NCBI GenBank assembly: GCA_948144175.1
Contig: CANXME010002675.1
Coordinates: forward strand, 1,922,001 to 1,986,000
Direction: 5' to 3'
DNA from: Closterium sp. NIES-65
Lineage: Eukaryota; Streptophyta; Zygnematophyceae; Desmidiales; Closteriaceae
Length of the DNA: 64,000 bases
In this document: positions 19,372 through 31,400 of the stretch, piece after piece
How positions within the stretch are numbered: position 1 is the first letter of the stretch
Layout of the letters: every line of letters begins with the position of its first letter
Notes under the pieces: generated by a model
Database searches by the model: none
The model's input: only the letters and a program-made list of their open reading frames with translations
What the model was told of the DNA's origin: nothing
Program-made: the position numbers and the translations under genes

Positions 19372-22300
19372 GTTGCCACCTTCACGACGCTGTTGAAGCA
19401 TCTGGATGGTCCGGAGCTAACAAATTTTATGGTGCGTGGATTGGTTGTGGACGTGCGACCCCCTGAAGTCGAGAAGCCAACATATCCTGCGAAGCTGTTT
19501 CTACTTGACTCTGAGGGTGTTGTAATGGAGTTGATTTTTTGGGCTGAGACCCGAGGTGCATTCCCGTGGACTCTAGAGAAGTGCCATTCAACATTGGGAG
19601 AGTTTTTTCTTGGAGGCACATACGATATCTGCACTGTGAAAATCAATCGCGCCAAAGATCGCAAGTGAGTGTATAACAAGGTATTTGATTGTCCATGTAT
19701 GCTTATATAATCGTTGAATGTTTGCATTGTTTGTTGTACTGCAATAATGCATGGCTTACTTCATCACTTTTGTTTGCTTATTCATTTATGCAACACTAGT
19801 GCCATTCCATTTGTTCAAAATTTTCATCACAATGTTTTATTTGTGTGTTTCTAACCTTGACTTGTTTTTCTTCCTTATCTAAGCAACATTGCTGTCATTG
19901 TTCTTTTTTCGAATTCTTGGCAACATCAATGTCGTTATTCGTATTATTCCTTTCCCTTCTTTTTAACTATTATTGCCTCACATTCGTGTCTAGGTATTCT
20001 GTTGGTGGGCTGGAAGGGGTGTTAACTTGGGAGCATCGTAAATCACATGCTCGCTTGACGGCGAAGGAGGATAGCATTCCTTTGAGTGCATTCACTCCCA
20101 CCCCTCTTCTGTCGCTGTTTTCAACCGATCCGGGCGCACCGCTTCAGGTTTAAAAGCTTGTTGTTTACCATATTATGTCACAACAAAATTTTGTCAAGAC
20201 TGTACTCACATTTTTGTTATATCACGATCATGCATCGCTGGTTTTGTTGTTAAATGTAACATTATGCGAGGTTTAGGGTATGAGAAGTACGTCCTATTCC
20301 ATCCTCTTGTTCTTCATGTACCCCTCTTTCATCTCAAAGTCAGGGGGAGGCATATGGCCCTATCACCTCAACTTTCCTCCGGTGCTCTTTCCTCCTTTTT
20401 CCACCGCGTAGCTGTCCCTCAGTTCACGGATAGCAAGAGGACATATGACGCTAGCTTGTTAACCTTCCTCCCACGTTCTTTCCTTCGCTTTCTTGCCCAT
20501 TTACCTGCTTTTCAGCACACGAGAGGAAAACGAGCATGTCCGCCATCACACCAACATTTTTTCGATAATCCTTCTTCCTCTTCCCTCCTCTGTACTCGTC
20601 TCTTGGCTCAAAGGAGGGCGTATAACGCCATCACGCTAACATTCCTGTCGTGCTTTTGTTTTTTTTTTTTTCATTTGCCCCACCTTTTGCCCGTCTCTCA
20701 GCTCACAGGCAGCAAGAGGGCGTATGACACCACTGAAATCTCACATTCCATTTCTCATTTCTCATTCATACCTTTTACAATCTTTTTTCTCCCCCAGATC
20801 TGTTATATAGGTGTCGTCGTTTATTGTGGAGCTTTCTGTTGCACGGATGGACTCCAACTATTTTCCACGAGCTGTATGCAGAGTGCGTGATGGGAGTGGC
20901 ACCTTTAGTTTGACCGCGCTGGGCTCGCTTGCGAACAGTATCAGAATGATTGTGGCAGAGGAGCAGGCGATCAAGAACACGCTTTTCAATGAGACGAAGG
21001 TTGTCCTGTGGATCACAGAGATTTATCAGGATGACGGACAGATTATGACAACGAAGAGGTATGTCAAACATTGAGCCCAAAAAATATATGAATCGTGTCA
21101 TTCATAGTGGTTTGTTTTGAAAATAACGAGTTTCAAATTGATGTTCAATGAGTTTGGTTTTGGGAATGTCATATTTGAAATTATATTATCATATTATATA
21201 CGTCTGTGTGATACATTGTTTTAACATATTGGTGGTACATATTTCAAAATCTCATTTCAGGTCGAGAATCCTCAAGGTCAACGACGATGTGGTTGTTGCC
21301 ACTGTCCAGAAGTATATGGAGCTAAGAACTCCCGACGTTGTCCACAGCGGGCTCGTCAAGTCGTAAGTCGTTTGAGTGAGTGGTTAGTAGAGTGAGTGCC
21401 TAGCTGAGAGAACCAGTGATTGGCTGAGTACGAGGCTGGATTCATGATGCCCGGCTCATGGTGCCCGGCCCATGGTGCTAAGCTCATGGTGCTAAGCTCA
21501 TGGTGCTAAGCTCATGGTGCTAAGCTCATGATGCCCGGCTCATTGTGCTCGGCTCATGGTGACCGGCTCATGGTGACCGGGTCATGGTGCCCGGCTCATG
21601 GTGACCGGCTCATGGTGACCGGGTCATGGTGCCCGGCTCATGGTGCCCGGCTCATGGTGTCTGGTTCATGGTAAGCGGTTTTCCCCGGACAACTTCCGCC
21701 GGACAACTTCGGCCGGGCAACTTCGGTCGGGCAACTTCCGCCGGACAACTTCGGTCGGGCAACTTCCGCCGGGCAACTCCGCCCGGGCAACTAAGGCCGG
21801 GCAACTTCAACCGAGCAACTTCTGCCGGGCAACTTCCGCCGGGCAACTTCTGCCGGGCAACTTCGGCCGGTGCCAAGCTCATGGTGCTAAGCTCATGGTG
21901 CCTGGCTCATTGTGCTCCGCTCATGGTGACTGGCTCATGGTGACCGGGTCATGGTGCCCGGCTCATGGTGACCGGCTCATGGTGACTGGGTCATGGTGCC
22001 CGGCTCATGGTGCCCGGCTCATGGTGTCCGGTTCATGGTAAGCGGTTTACCCCTGGCAACTTCCGCCGGGCAACTTCCGCCGGGCAACTTCGGCTGGGCA
22101 ACTTCGGCCGGGCAACTTCCGCCGGGCAACTTCCGCCGGGCAACTTCCGCCGGGCAACTTCGGCCGGGCAACTTCGGCCGGGCAACTTCGGTCGGGCAAC
22201 TTCGGTCAGGCAACTTCGGCCGGGCAACTTCCGCCGGGCAACTTCGGCCGGGCAACTTCGGCCGGGCAACTTCCGCCGGGCAACTTTTGTCGGGCAACTT

Positions 22301-25153
22301 CGGTCGGGCAACTTCGGCCGGGCAACTTCGGCCGGGCAACTTCCGCTGGGCAACTTCGGCCGGGCAACTTCCGCCGGGCAACTTCCGCCGGACAACTTCG
22401 GCCGGGCAACTTCTGCCGGGCTACTTCGGCCGGGCAACTTCGGCCGGGCAACTTCCGCCGGACAACTTCAGACGGGCAACTTCCGCCGGGCAACCTCGGC
22501 CGGGCAACTTCCGCCGGGCAACTTCGGTCGGGCAACTTCCGCCGGACAACTTCGGCCGGGCAACTTCCGCCGGGCAACTCCGCCCGGGCAACTAAGGCCG
22601 GGCAACTTCCACCGAGCAACTTGTGCCGGGCAACTTCCGCCGGGCAACTTCTGCCGGGCAACTTCGGCCAATGCCAAGCTCATGGTGCTAAGCTCATGGT
22701 GCCCGGCTCATTGTGCTCGGCTCATGGTGACTGGCTCATGGTGACCAGGTCATGGTGACCGGCTCATGGTGACCGGCTCATGGTGACCGGGTCATGGTGC
22801 CCGGCTCATGGTGACCGGGTCATGGTGTCCGGTTCATGGTAAGCGGTTTTCCCTGGGCAACTTCCGCCGGGCAACTTCCGCCGGGCAACTTCGGCTGGGC
22901 AACTCGGCCGGGCAACTTCCGCCGGGCAACTTCCGCCGGGCAACTTCGGCCGGGCAACTTCCGCCAGGCAACTTCGGCCGTGCAACTTCGGCCGGGCAAC
23001 TTCCGTCGGGCAACTTCCGCCGGGCAACTTCGGCCGTGCAACTTCGGCCGGGCAACTTCGGTCGGGCAACTTCGGCCGGGCAACTTCCGCCTGGCAACTT
23101 CAGCCGGGCAACTTCCGCCGGGCAACTTCGGCCGGGTCATGGTGCCCGGCTCATGGTGACCGGCTCATGGTACCCGGCTTATGGTGACCAGCTCATGGTG
23201 TTCGGGACATGGTGTCCGCCTCGTGGTGCCATGTTCATGGTGATCAGTTCATAGTGCCAGCCTTATTGTCCTCCCCTTTAATATTTCACCAACTTCCCCT
23301 CTTTTTTCATATGTCTTTCACTTTTCATCAGTTTGGGAGCAGTGGAAGATCGAGCCGTTGGACTGGGCACAAATGTCACTTGCAAGATTGTTGTAGAGAT
23401 TCAAAACATTGATCTCAAAGACGACTGGACCTGCCTATTTGAGAACACAAAGAAGAACACAGAGAATGACACGAAAAACAGCACGGAGGAGATAGACACG
23501 TGTGGTTCCCCAGTTTGTTTGGATTTCACAAGTGGTGAATATATCTGTGGAGAGGGGCACCGCACAACGAATGCCACCAAGAGTAATAACATCACGGTGG
23601 TGTTTAACACCACAGGAGGTGCGTATTCGATATGTACTCTATATGTATTCTTTATGTACTCTGTATAAATTCTTCATATGCGTCTTTTTTTTAATCTAGA
23701 CCGTTACCCTTCCTTTATGCGTTTCAGAATGTCATATCATGCACACGGATTCCCTCCTTTTATATTCGTATTGTTAACCTTCTTATTGCTTTATTTTTCC
23801 TTGTTTTCTACTCCATTTTTTTAGCTCGAAAGACCGCACGTATAGGTGTACATGCTACGGTGAACACCCATGCTTTGACAGAGGAGTTGGACGGTTTCAG
23901 CACTGCAGCATGGATCACCATTGGGCACAAGGAAAGGAGGCAGATGCTGATGTGCTTGCTTGAAAATCAGTGGCTTATTGAGGTAAAATATATGATTTTG
24001 CTTACTCAAGTCATTGTTGCGAGCTTGACCCTGTATTGAGTAAACATGTTTATGTTTCACTTTGGTTGCAATCATGTCAACCTTCCTCTCGTGCTCCGTC
24101 CTTCCCCCTTTCCCCTTCAATACCCCCTTCAATACATGGTGCATGATGCCATCACGCCAACAAATCTCTCGTGTTCTTTCCGTCCCTCTTCTTCCATATA
24201 CCGCTCTCTCAACGCACGGGCAGTAAGATGGTGTATGACAACATCACGACAACCTTCTTTCCGCCTTCTCTTCCCTTCCCCCCATATAGCCATCTCTCAT
24301 AACACGGACAACAAAAGAGTGTATGACGCCAGTTGCTTTTATCACGTGCTATTTCTTCCCCACTCCCCTCATTTACCCCTTTCATAGCTCATGTGCAGCT
24401 AGATGGCGTAAGACGCCATTACGACAATCTTCCTCCCGTGTCCTCCCCTCTCCCCCATAAACCTTTCTCTCACGGGCAGCAAAATAGCGTATGGCGCCAT
24501 CACGCCAACATTCCTCCAGTGTTCTTACCTTCCCTCTCCCTCCTTGTAGAGCTCTCTCAGCTTACGGTCGGTGTACGACTCCGTCAATATTTTTGTTTCT
24601 TTTTATTATAATTAATTATTCCTTCTGTCAAACTACAGATGATCATAAAACAAGCTAGAGATGGTTTTGAGAGGACCATCACTTCATTTGCACGAATGCG
24701 TCGACATGTAAGTAACACGTTACGTTGCGCAAAATCATTCGGAAAAGTTGTCTACATGCATACATCTATGCATACTATATGATATATTATTATCCTTGTA
24801 TACAAACACGGTAACAAAATTGTTTTTTCTGTTCTTAACATTTTTTCACAGGAGGACAAAACGGCTATTGTGAACAACAACAACAAGCGCATGGCACAAG
24901 ATGCCCCTCCACCCGTTCCCGCAACACCTTCGAAAACTCCTCAGCGTCGTGGTGACCATGTAGGTGCTGCTTTGTTTTGATTGTTTAATGGTTTCATTGT
25001 TTTTTCATTTCATTCTTGTTGGTTTTTCGTCAACTGACTCTGTCTAAGCATAATACAAGCCCGTTTCAGTGTTTAAGGTTTTCTTTTTTCTTCTCTATAC
25101 TTGTACTTGTATCGGTTTCTGCCTAGGATGGAAGTGGTGCTCCAAAAGTTTGA
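19372..25153 (+). CDS. RPA70-like OB-fold protein, multi-exon, 5' start not visible
   Basis: Supported exons: 19372-19664, 19994-20147, 20811-21058, 21261-21362, 23332-23618, 23825-23982, 24639-24707, 24852-24959, 25127-25153 (TGA). Every junction is GT-AG and all phases agree, giving 481 residues. The product looks like consecutive OB folds. The first contains KLFLLDSEGVVMELIFWAE; a second follows in exons 3-4. A third contains a possible zinc ribbon (WTCLF, DTCGSPVC, YICGEGH) with C-terminal helices. This is the layout of RPA70 DNA-binding domains A-B-C, so a role in binding single-stranded DNA is inferred. The last 50 residues are Pro/Lys/Arg-rich. The first exon has no suitable ATG. The gene may be a host gene, a Helentron passenger or partner gene, or a 5'-truncated capture. 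The family call is by motif only and not certain. Confidence 0.6.
20330..20800 (+). repeat. ~90-bp degenerate intronic repeat, second cluster
   Basis: Intron between exons 20147 and 20811. Units such as CTCAGTTCACGGATAGCAAG and GCTCACAGGCAGCAAGAGGG recur with C/T-rich spacers. Confidence 0.75.
21445..23255. repeat. composite intronic minisatellite (CATGGTG units plus 14-bp GGGCAACTTC units)
   Basis: Fills most of the 1.97-kb intron 21363-23331. Three higher-order units each consist of CATGGTG-type 15-16-mers followed by GGTAAGCGGTTT and then an array of 14-mers GGGCAACTTCCGCC/GGGCAACTTCGGCC. The 14-mer arrays lie at about 21683-21870 (13 copies), 22052-22669 (44 copies) and 22851-23135 (20 copies). 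Because 14 is not a multiple of 3, all frames are open for long stretches, which creates spurious ORFs on both strands. Confidence 0.95.
24060..24625 (+). repeat. ~90-bp degenerate intronic repeat, third cluster
   Basis: Intron between exons 23982 and 24639, with about five to six diverged copies of the GGGCAGCAAGAGGGCGTATGAC family. Confidence 0.75.
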
Positions 25154-25639
25154 TTGTAAGCTTGAGATTGTCTGCGTGTAAAAGTGGATGCAAACTTGTG
25201 TATGTATGAGTATGTGTGTAAGTACATATCCATGCATGTGTCAGACTAATTTTCAAATTGTAATTTAACGTATTTGTACTCTCTCTTTTTTCTGTGCAGG
25301 ACACAAGAGTCTAATCCTGCAAACAGAAGGAATGGAAGAGGGTGGAGAGAAAAGAGGGGGTAGAAGGGAAGCAGAAGGGAGAGAAGTATCAAAGGAAAAC
25401 ATAGGCGCAAAGAGGACAGAGTGAATAGCAATTATGCATCTTTGATACATCGCAGCTATACTTGTGTGCATTAGCTTTGTGTGTGTACCGCATGCGTCGA
25501 CTCCTTGTCCGTGGCGCCGTCCTTCATTTTCTTTACGTTTGTGTGTTTTCCAATGTGGTATTGTCATCGTGATGTTTTTGTCGTTTGTGTCGTTTCACGG
25601 TGTGATAAAGTGTTTCTGGTTCTGGTTTGTGTGTTTCCG
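25154..25639 (+). other. 3' flank of the RPA-like gene
   Basis: AT-rich with short GT-rich and purine-rich runs; probably 3' untranslated sequence. A possible acceptor (TTCTGTGCAG at about 25300) suggests a spliced 3' UTR. I see no coding region. Confidence 0.35.
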
Positions 25640-27130
25640 TGTCCATCGTTTATCGTTTGTTGTTTGTGTGATTTCGTTGCGTGGTGCTAGATTGTGCCGG
25701 GTCTGCGATTGAGATGGGGATCGTTGTTGGGGCAGCGTTGCTTGCCTTAGCATACCGGAACCATCTCTTTTGTAGCACCGGTGCATTTTAGCATTCACTA
25801 GTAGTACGTGTTGTCTCTCACTTTATCACTGTTGATACGCGGCATCGTTTATCGTTTGTTGCTTGTGTGATTTCGTTGCGTGGTGCTAGATTGTGCCGGG
25901 TCTGCGATTGAGACGGGGATCGTTGTTGGGGCAGCGTTGCTTGCCTTAGCATACCGGAACCATCTCTTTTGTAGCACCGGTGCATTTTAGCATTCACTAG
26001 TAGTACGTGTTGTCTCTCACTTTATCACTGTTGATACGTGGCATTGTTCATCGTTTGTTGCTTGTGTGATTTCGTTGCGTGGTGCTAGATTGTGCCGGGC
26101 CTGCGATTGAGATGGGGATCGTTGTTGGGGCAGCGTTGCTTGCCTTAGCATACCGGAACCATCTCTTTTGTAGCACCGGTGCATTTTAGCATTCACTAGT
26201 AGTACGTGTTGTCTCTCACTTTATCACTGTTGATACGCGGCATCGTTTATCGTTTGTTGTTTGTGTGATTTCGTTGCGTGGTGCTAGATTGTGCCGGGTC
26301 TGCGATTGAGATGGGGATCGTTGTTGGGGCAGCGTTGCTTGCCTTAGCATACCGGAACCATCTCTTTTGTAGCACCGGTGCATTTTAGCATTCACTAATA
26401 GTACGTGTTGTCTCTCACTTTATCACTGTTGATACGCGGCATCGTTTATCGTTTGTTGCTTGTGTGATTTCGTTGCGTGGTGCTAGATTGTGCCGGGTCT
26501 GCGATTGAGACGGGGATCGTTGTTGGGGCAGCGTTGCTTGCCTTAGCATACCGGAACCATCTCTTTTGTAGCACCGGTGCATTTTAGCATTCACTAGTAG
26601 TACGTGTTGTCTCTCACTTTATCACTGTTGATACGCGGCATCGTTTATCGTTTGTTGTTTGTGTGATTTCGTTGCGTGGTGCTAGATTGTGCCGGGTCTG
26701 CGATTGAGACGGGGATCGTTGTTGGGGCAGCGTTGCTTGCCTTAGCATACCGGAACCATCTCTTTTGTAGCACCGGTGCATTTTAGCATTCACTAGTAGT
26801 ACGTGTTGTCTCTCACTTTATCACTGTTGATACGCGGCATCGTTTATCGTTTGTTGTTTGTGTGATTTCGTTGCGTGGTGCTAGATTGTGCCGGGTCTGC
26901 GATTGAGATGGGGATCGTTGTTGGGGCAGCGTTGCTTGCCTTAGCATACCGGAACCATCTCTTTTGTAGCACCGGTGCATTTTAGCATTCACTAGTAGTA
27001 CGTGTTATCACTGTTGATACGTGTCATCGTTTATCGTTTGTTGTTTGTGTGATCTTGTTGTGTGATGCTAGATTGTGTCAAATTTGCATTTCAGATAGGG
27101 ATCGTTGTTGGGGCAGAGTTGTTTTCCACA
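25640..27130. repeat. 199-bp tandem repeat array, about 7.4 copies
   Basis: The landmark TGGTGCTAGA falls at 25682, 25881, 26080, 26279, 26478, 26677 and 26876, exactly 199 bp apart. A diverged last copy at 27063 is 187 bp on, after a 12-bp deletion. Full copies differ by only a few bases (for example TTTATCG/TTCATCG, GAGATGG/GAGACGG), so the array expanded recently. No coding content. Confidence 0.97.
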
Positions 27131-27775
27131 TGTTGGGTTGGGTGCGTGTTGTCTCGTTAATTGTGTTGGGTGTCAATTGTGACGACCAATTGTTCCATTC
27201 GCCGTATTTATCGACGATTATGGAATGATTGGTTACATTTGGTTTCACTTCTTTTGGAGCTCTTATGTATCAGTGTCGGCATCTCCACGTCTCTGGAGCA
27301 CTCAAAAAAAAGAAAGAAGAAAAAAAAAAGGAGTGCTTCAGACGTTGAGAAAAGACGAAAAAAAACACTGTTCATTCGAGGCGACCGAAAAAAGTGCTAC
27401 CAAATGTAAAGGGGTTGCTACGCAACCCAAAAACAGTCTTATTTCTTAGGGAACACTGATGCTTCAGGTTTTTTTTTTCTTTTTAAGTAACGCTGATTTT
27501 TCAGGCTTTTTTTTTTAAAGACACTGTCAATCAGGGATTCCACGCAGAGGGACCCTGATCCCTCTACGTCCCTCAAAGTGAATCCGAGGGCCTGGCCCGA
27601 GCAGTTCGCGTCAGTGTGGCTCGGCCTACACTTTCGCACCGAACCAACGCCGAGACGCCCCGCACCAATCGCGACATTTCCAAACCTCACACATCACGAG
27701 GTTCTCACCTAGCACGCATTCGCCCTGTAAATGCTCGCTGTCTTCATTGTTCATGCATTCTGTATTCACAATCTC
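27131..27775. other. intergenic stretch with A/T runs and hairpins
   Basis: Contains an A-rich run (27303-27330), a perfect 7-bp-stem hairpin GGGTTGC-TAC-GCAACCC at 27412-27428, and T-rich runs at 27466-27520. No gene is supported. Confidence 0.5.
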
Positions 27776-27784
27776 TTTATAAAG
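27776..27784 (+). promoter_or_regulatory. candidate TATA box for the ankyrin-RCC1 gene
   Basis: TTTATAAAG about 640 bp before the ATG at 28426, in a transition from AT-rich to GC-rich DNA. Position and motif are suggestive only. The region 27810-28425 would then be a GC-rich 5' untranslated region with a possible upstream ORF at 27846-28238. Confidence 0.3.
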
Positions 27785-28425
27785 TCGTCACTTCACTCTG
27801 TTAGTACAAATCATAACATCGGCATAATAGTTTACGCGTCCTCCTGTGGTTACCACCTGCGCTTCTCCCCCTTTCGCCCCAACCTTCCCCTCCGCGCCCT
27901 CTAATCCCCCCCCGCTGTTGTGGACTGCTGCGACCCCTCCCATTTTTCCCCCTTTCATGCGCAATCAACCAGCGTGGAAGAACAGGGAGAGGGAGGCTGC
28001 CCGGCCCGGATCCAGCATTTCCATGGCACCCATGGCTCGTGCTGCTCTGCCGCCACCGCCCCTACCCGGCGCTCGAGCGTTGTTCAATACCAAAGACCCC
28101 ACGCCGTGCCGTGCCAAGCGTAGGTGGCGCCTGCCGAGTCGCCCTCTCCACGGCGCGACAAGAAGTCTTGCCAACTCCGACATTTCAACGTTCCTCGTCC
28201 TGGCGCCGCAATTTGCCGTCCAGGGATCTGTAGGGTAAAGCACGAGCGCGCCTTCCGTATCCACCCAGTTCCGCTTCGGCTGTTTAGAATCTTGCCTGGA
28301 ATCTGGGCCGCTTAGATAGGGCTCTACGCGCTGGGAGGGAGTGGATCCATTGTAGAGACGTCGCAAACGCCAGTCCATTTAGATCGCCCGTTCGCCTCTT
28401 TGATTTCCCCTAGTTATTCAGCAAG

Positions 28426-31400
28426 ATGACGTCACCGGCCTTTCGCAAGTCGTTCCACTCCGATCCGGCGCCCTCTTCCCTGTCCGCAGCCTCGTCGCCC
28501 TCGCCCGCCCCCTGCTCCCCGCTCACATCCTTCGCACACCCGCCCTCCTCCCTGTATTTTCAATCCTCCGCGCCCTCCTCCTCCCTCTCCACTGGTACTC
28601 CTGCCGCCATTTTCGCGGCGATAGAACGGCGATCCGTCCCCGCACTCGACGCCGCCATCGCCGCATGGCGCCAGCGCACTGGCAGCGCAGAGGGGCCCTC
28701 CTATCCTGGCAGCAGCGGCGCGGCAGCAGCGGGAGCGGCGCGGATGGGGCGCGACGAGGCGCTGAGCGGGCTACGGTCGAGCCGCGGGTTAACGGCGCTG
28801 CACGCGGCGGTGTGGCAGAACCACGTGGGCGTGGTGGCGCGGCTGCTGGAGCTGGGGTGCGACCCCGACGCCGCGGTGAGGCCCGTGGGACACGGATGGC
28901 ACCACGCGCAGTGACAGGCCCATCGCATGTCCCCACTTCCGCTCGCATGTTTTCGCTTGCCCCCACCATGCGCTCTCTTTAAACCATCCACTCCATTCCG
29001 CCTCTTCCCGCCGTGCCGCTCGTACGATCTGTCGGGGTGGTCGGCGCCGTGCCGCGCGCAGGATTGGGAGTCGGGGTGGACGGCGCTGCACCGCGCGTGT
29101 CACTTCGGGCACTGGGCGGTCATGGGGCGCCTGCTCGCGCACAACGCCTCGCTCTCCGCGCTCGACGCCCTGGGCCGCACGCCGCTGCAGCTGCTGCCGC
29201 GCCCGCTGCACCAAGGTACGGCGTGCGCATGGGGTACCCAAGCCTTGTTTCTCTCCCTCCCTCCGCATCTCTCCCAAGTTCAATCGGTAGCTCTCTCGTT
29301 CACATCCGCACACCCCTTCCTCCCCTCCGCGCAGCCCCTGACACCCTTCCCTTCGTCGGCGAGCTTCCCTCTGCTCCTTCGCGCGACTCCGCCTCTCCCT
29401 CCACCGCAGAGTCCCCGCGCGCGTCTCTGCGGGGCGCATCCTTCCCCGTGGGCGCGCAGGTGCAGGCGGAGGTGTTTTCATGGGGCAACGGCGCCAACTA
29501 CCAGCTGGGGACGGGCTCCACGCGCATTCAGCGCACCCCCGCGCGCATCGACGGCCTCACCACCACCGGCAGCACGGGCGATGGTGCTGCGAGTGTGAGC
29601 GACGGGGAACATGCTGCCAGTTCCGCCGCGCCGTCCATGCACCTGGCAGCAGCCACGGCACCCCCGCCACCTGCATGTGCGGCTGCAGGCCCGGTGGCTG
29701 CAGTGGTGGCGGTGGCGGCGGGTCGGTTTCACAGCGCGGCGGTGACGGCGCGCGGCGAGCTGCTCACGTGGGGCTTCGGACGGGGCGGACGCCTGGGGCA
29801 CCCCGACTTCGACGTGCACAGGTGCGCACTGGGGGCGGGGGATGGGGGGGTGAAAGGGGACGGGTCGGGGACGGGGATAGGGAAGGGTAATGGGGAAGGA
29901 AGAGGGGGGACTGAGAGCGGAGAGAGGGCGTGGGGGAAGGGAAGACATCGTTGTTGGATTTGAGCTTGCTTGTGTTCCTCGTGCAGTTTCCGGCGTCTTT
30001 GTGTGCGTCAGCCCTGTTTCGTTAAGCCACGTTCTGGTACACCCGTCCGCCCTGCCTCGCCCCGCCCATGCAGTGGGCAGGTGGCGGTGATTCTCCCCCG
30101 GCATGTGACGGCGGGGCTGGGCGGGCGCCCAGTGCGCGTGGTGGCGGCGGCGAAGCACCACATGCTGGCCGCCACGCACACCGGGGAGCTCTTCTCCTGG
30201 GGCTCCAACCGCGGTGCGCTCACTCACAGCGGGTGGCATGGGGAAGGGTGGGGGAAGGGATGGGAGGGGAGGGGAGGGGAGAAGAGGGGAGGGGAGGGGA
30301 GCGTAGGGGAGGGGACGGGAGGGGAGGGGACGTGACGTGACGGGAGGGAAGAGGAGGGCTCGGGAAGAGGGAGCAGACGTGAGAGAAAGGAAAGGGAGGA
30401 AATGGAAGTTAGATGTGTTGAAGAGTCCTGTTTTACGTTACTCTTGTGCTCTTGCATTCTTCATTTCCTCGTCCCCACACTCCTCCCTCCCCCCCCTCCC
30501 CCACCTCCCGCCTGTTCTCTTCCCCCTCTCGTTCGCGCTTCCCCCCCCCCCTTCCCTCGTGTTTATCCATGCTTCCAACGCCACGTGCTCTCTATTCCGT
30601 CCTGCCCCGTAATTTCCTCCTCTCTCCCCCCCCCGCCTGCTCTTCACTCAACCGTCTCTGCCACCTGCCCACCCACCATGTGTGCCGCACAGAGGGGCGG
30701 CTGGGGTACCCGGCAGTGGACTCGCAGGCGACGCCGCGGCGAGTGGCGGCGCTGCGGCAGCGAGTGGTGGCGGTGGCGGCGGGCAACAAGCACAGTGCAG
30801 CGCTGACGGGGGGCGGGGAGGTGTTCACATGGGGGTGCAACACGCACGGGCAGCTGGGGTACGGCAGCATCAACAGCACGTCCAGCTGCACGCCGCGCAT
30901 CGTGGACCACCTCAAGGGCCGCGCCATCGCTGCTGTGGCCGCCGCCAAGAGGCACACCGTCGTGCTCACCGCTGATGGGGAGGTGCGTGCCCGCCACATA
31001 CACCCTTGCTCCCTCCCTCCATCTCGCCTCTCGGTTAATTACCCCCACCACCCCCTCCTGCCCCCTTCTCTCTTTCACACTCCGTCTTTTTTGCTGTCTT
31101 TCCGTCTCCCTCCTTTTCCCCACTTGCTTCCTCCGTCCCTTTTCTTTTGACCCCTATCCTATCCCTCCATGCATCCCGCCTCTCCACCTCGCTGCCTCAA
31201 CTCTCGTATCGCCCTCGTGTGCCCACATTATGCATCGGTTTCCTCGCCGTGTTGCGCGCACTTCCCTCGCAGGCGTACACGTGGGGGCACCGCCTGGTGA
31301 CGCCGCGGCGAGTCAAGGTGGAGAGGGACGTGCGCAAGGGGGGCGGCTCTGCTGCTGGTGGCGGGGGCGGGGTGATTCGCTTCCACCAGCAGGCGCGGGT

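Noticed and set aside
21626..23254. Repetitive ORFs with PGNFGRATSAGQL-type units on both strands
   Set aside because: They arise from the 14-bp minisatellite, lie within an intron and have no start or regulatory context.
25640..27130. CRISPR-like look of regular repeats
   Set aside because: The whole 199-bp unit is repeated without unique spacers, in a eukaryotic genome.
27846..28238. 130-aa Pro-rich ORF upstream of the ankyrin-RCC1 gene
   Set aside because: Low-complexity composition and no recognisable domain; more likely 5' untranslated sequence, at most an upstream ORF.
28523..28969. Minus-strand Arg-rich ORFs across the ankyrin-RCC1 exons (also 31467-32450, 33049-33870)
   Set aside because: Antisense shadows of GC-rich exons that match the plant family in the plus strand.
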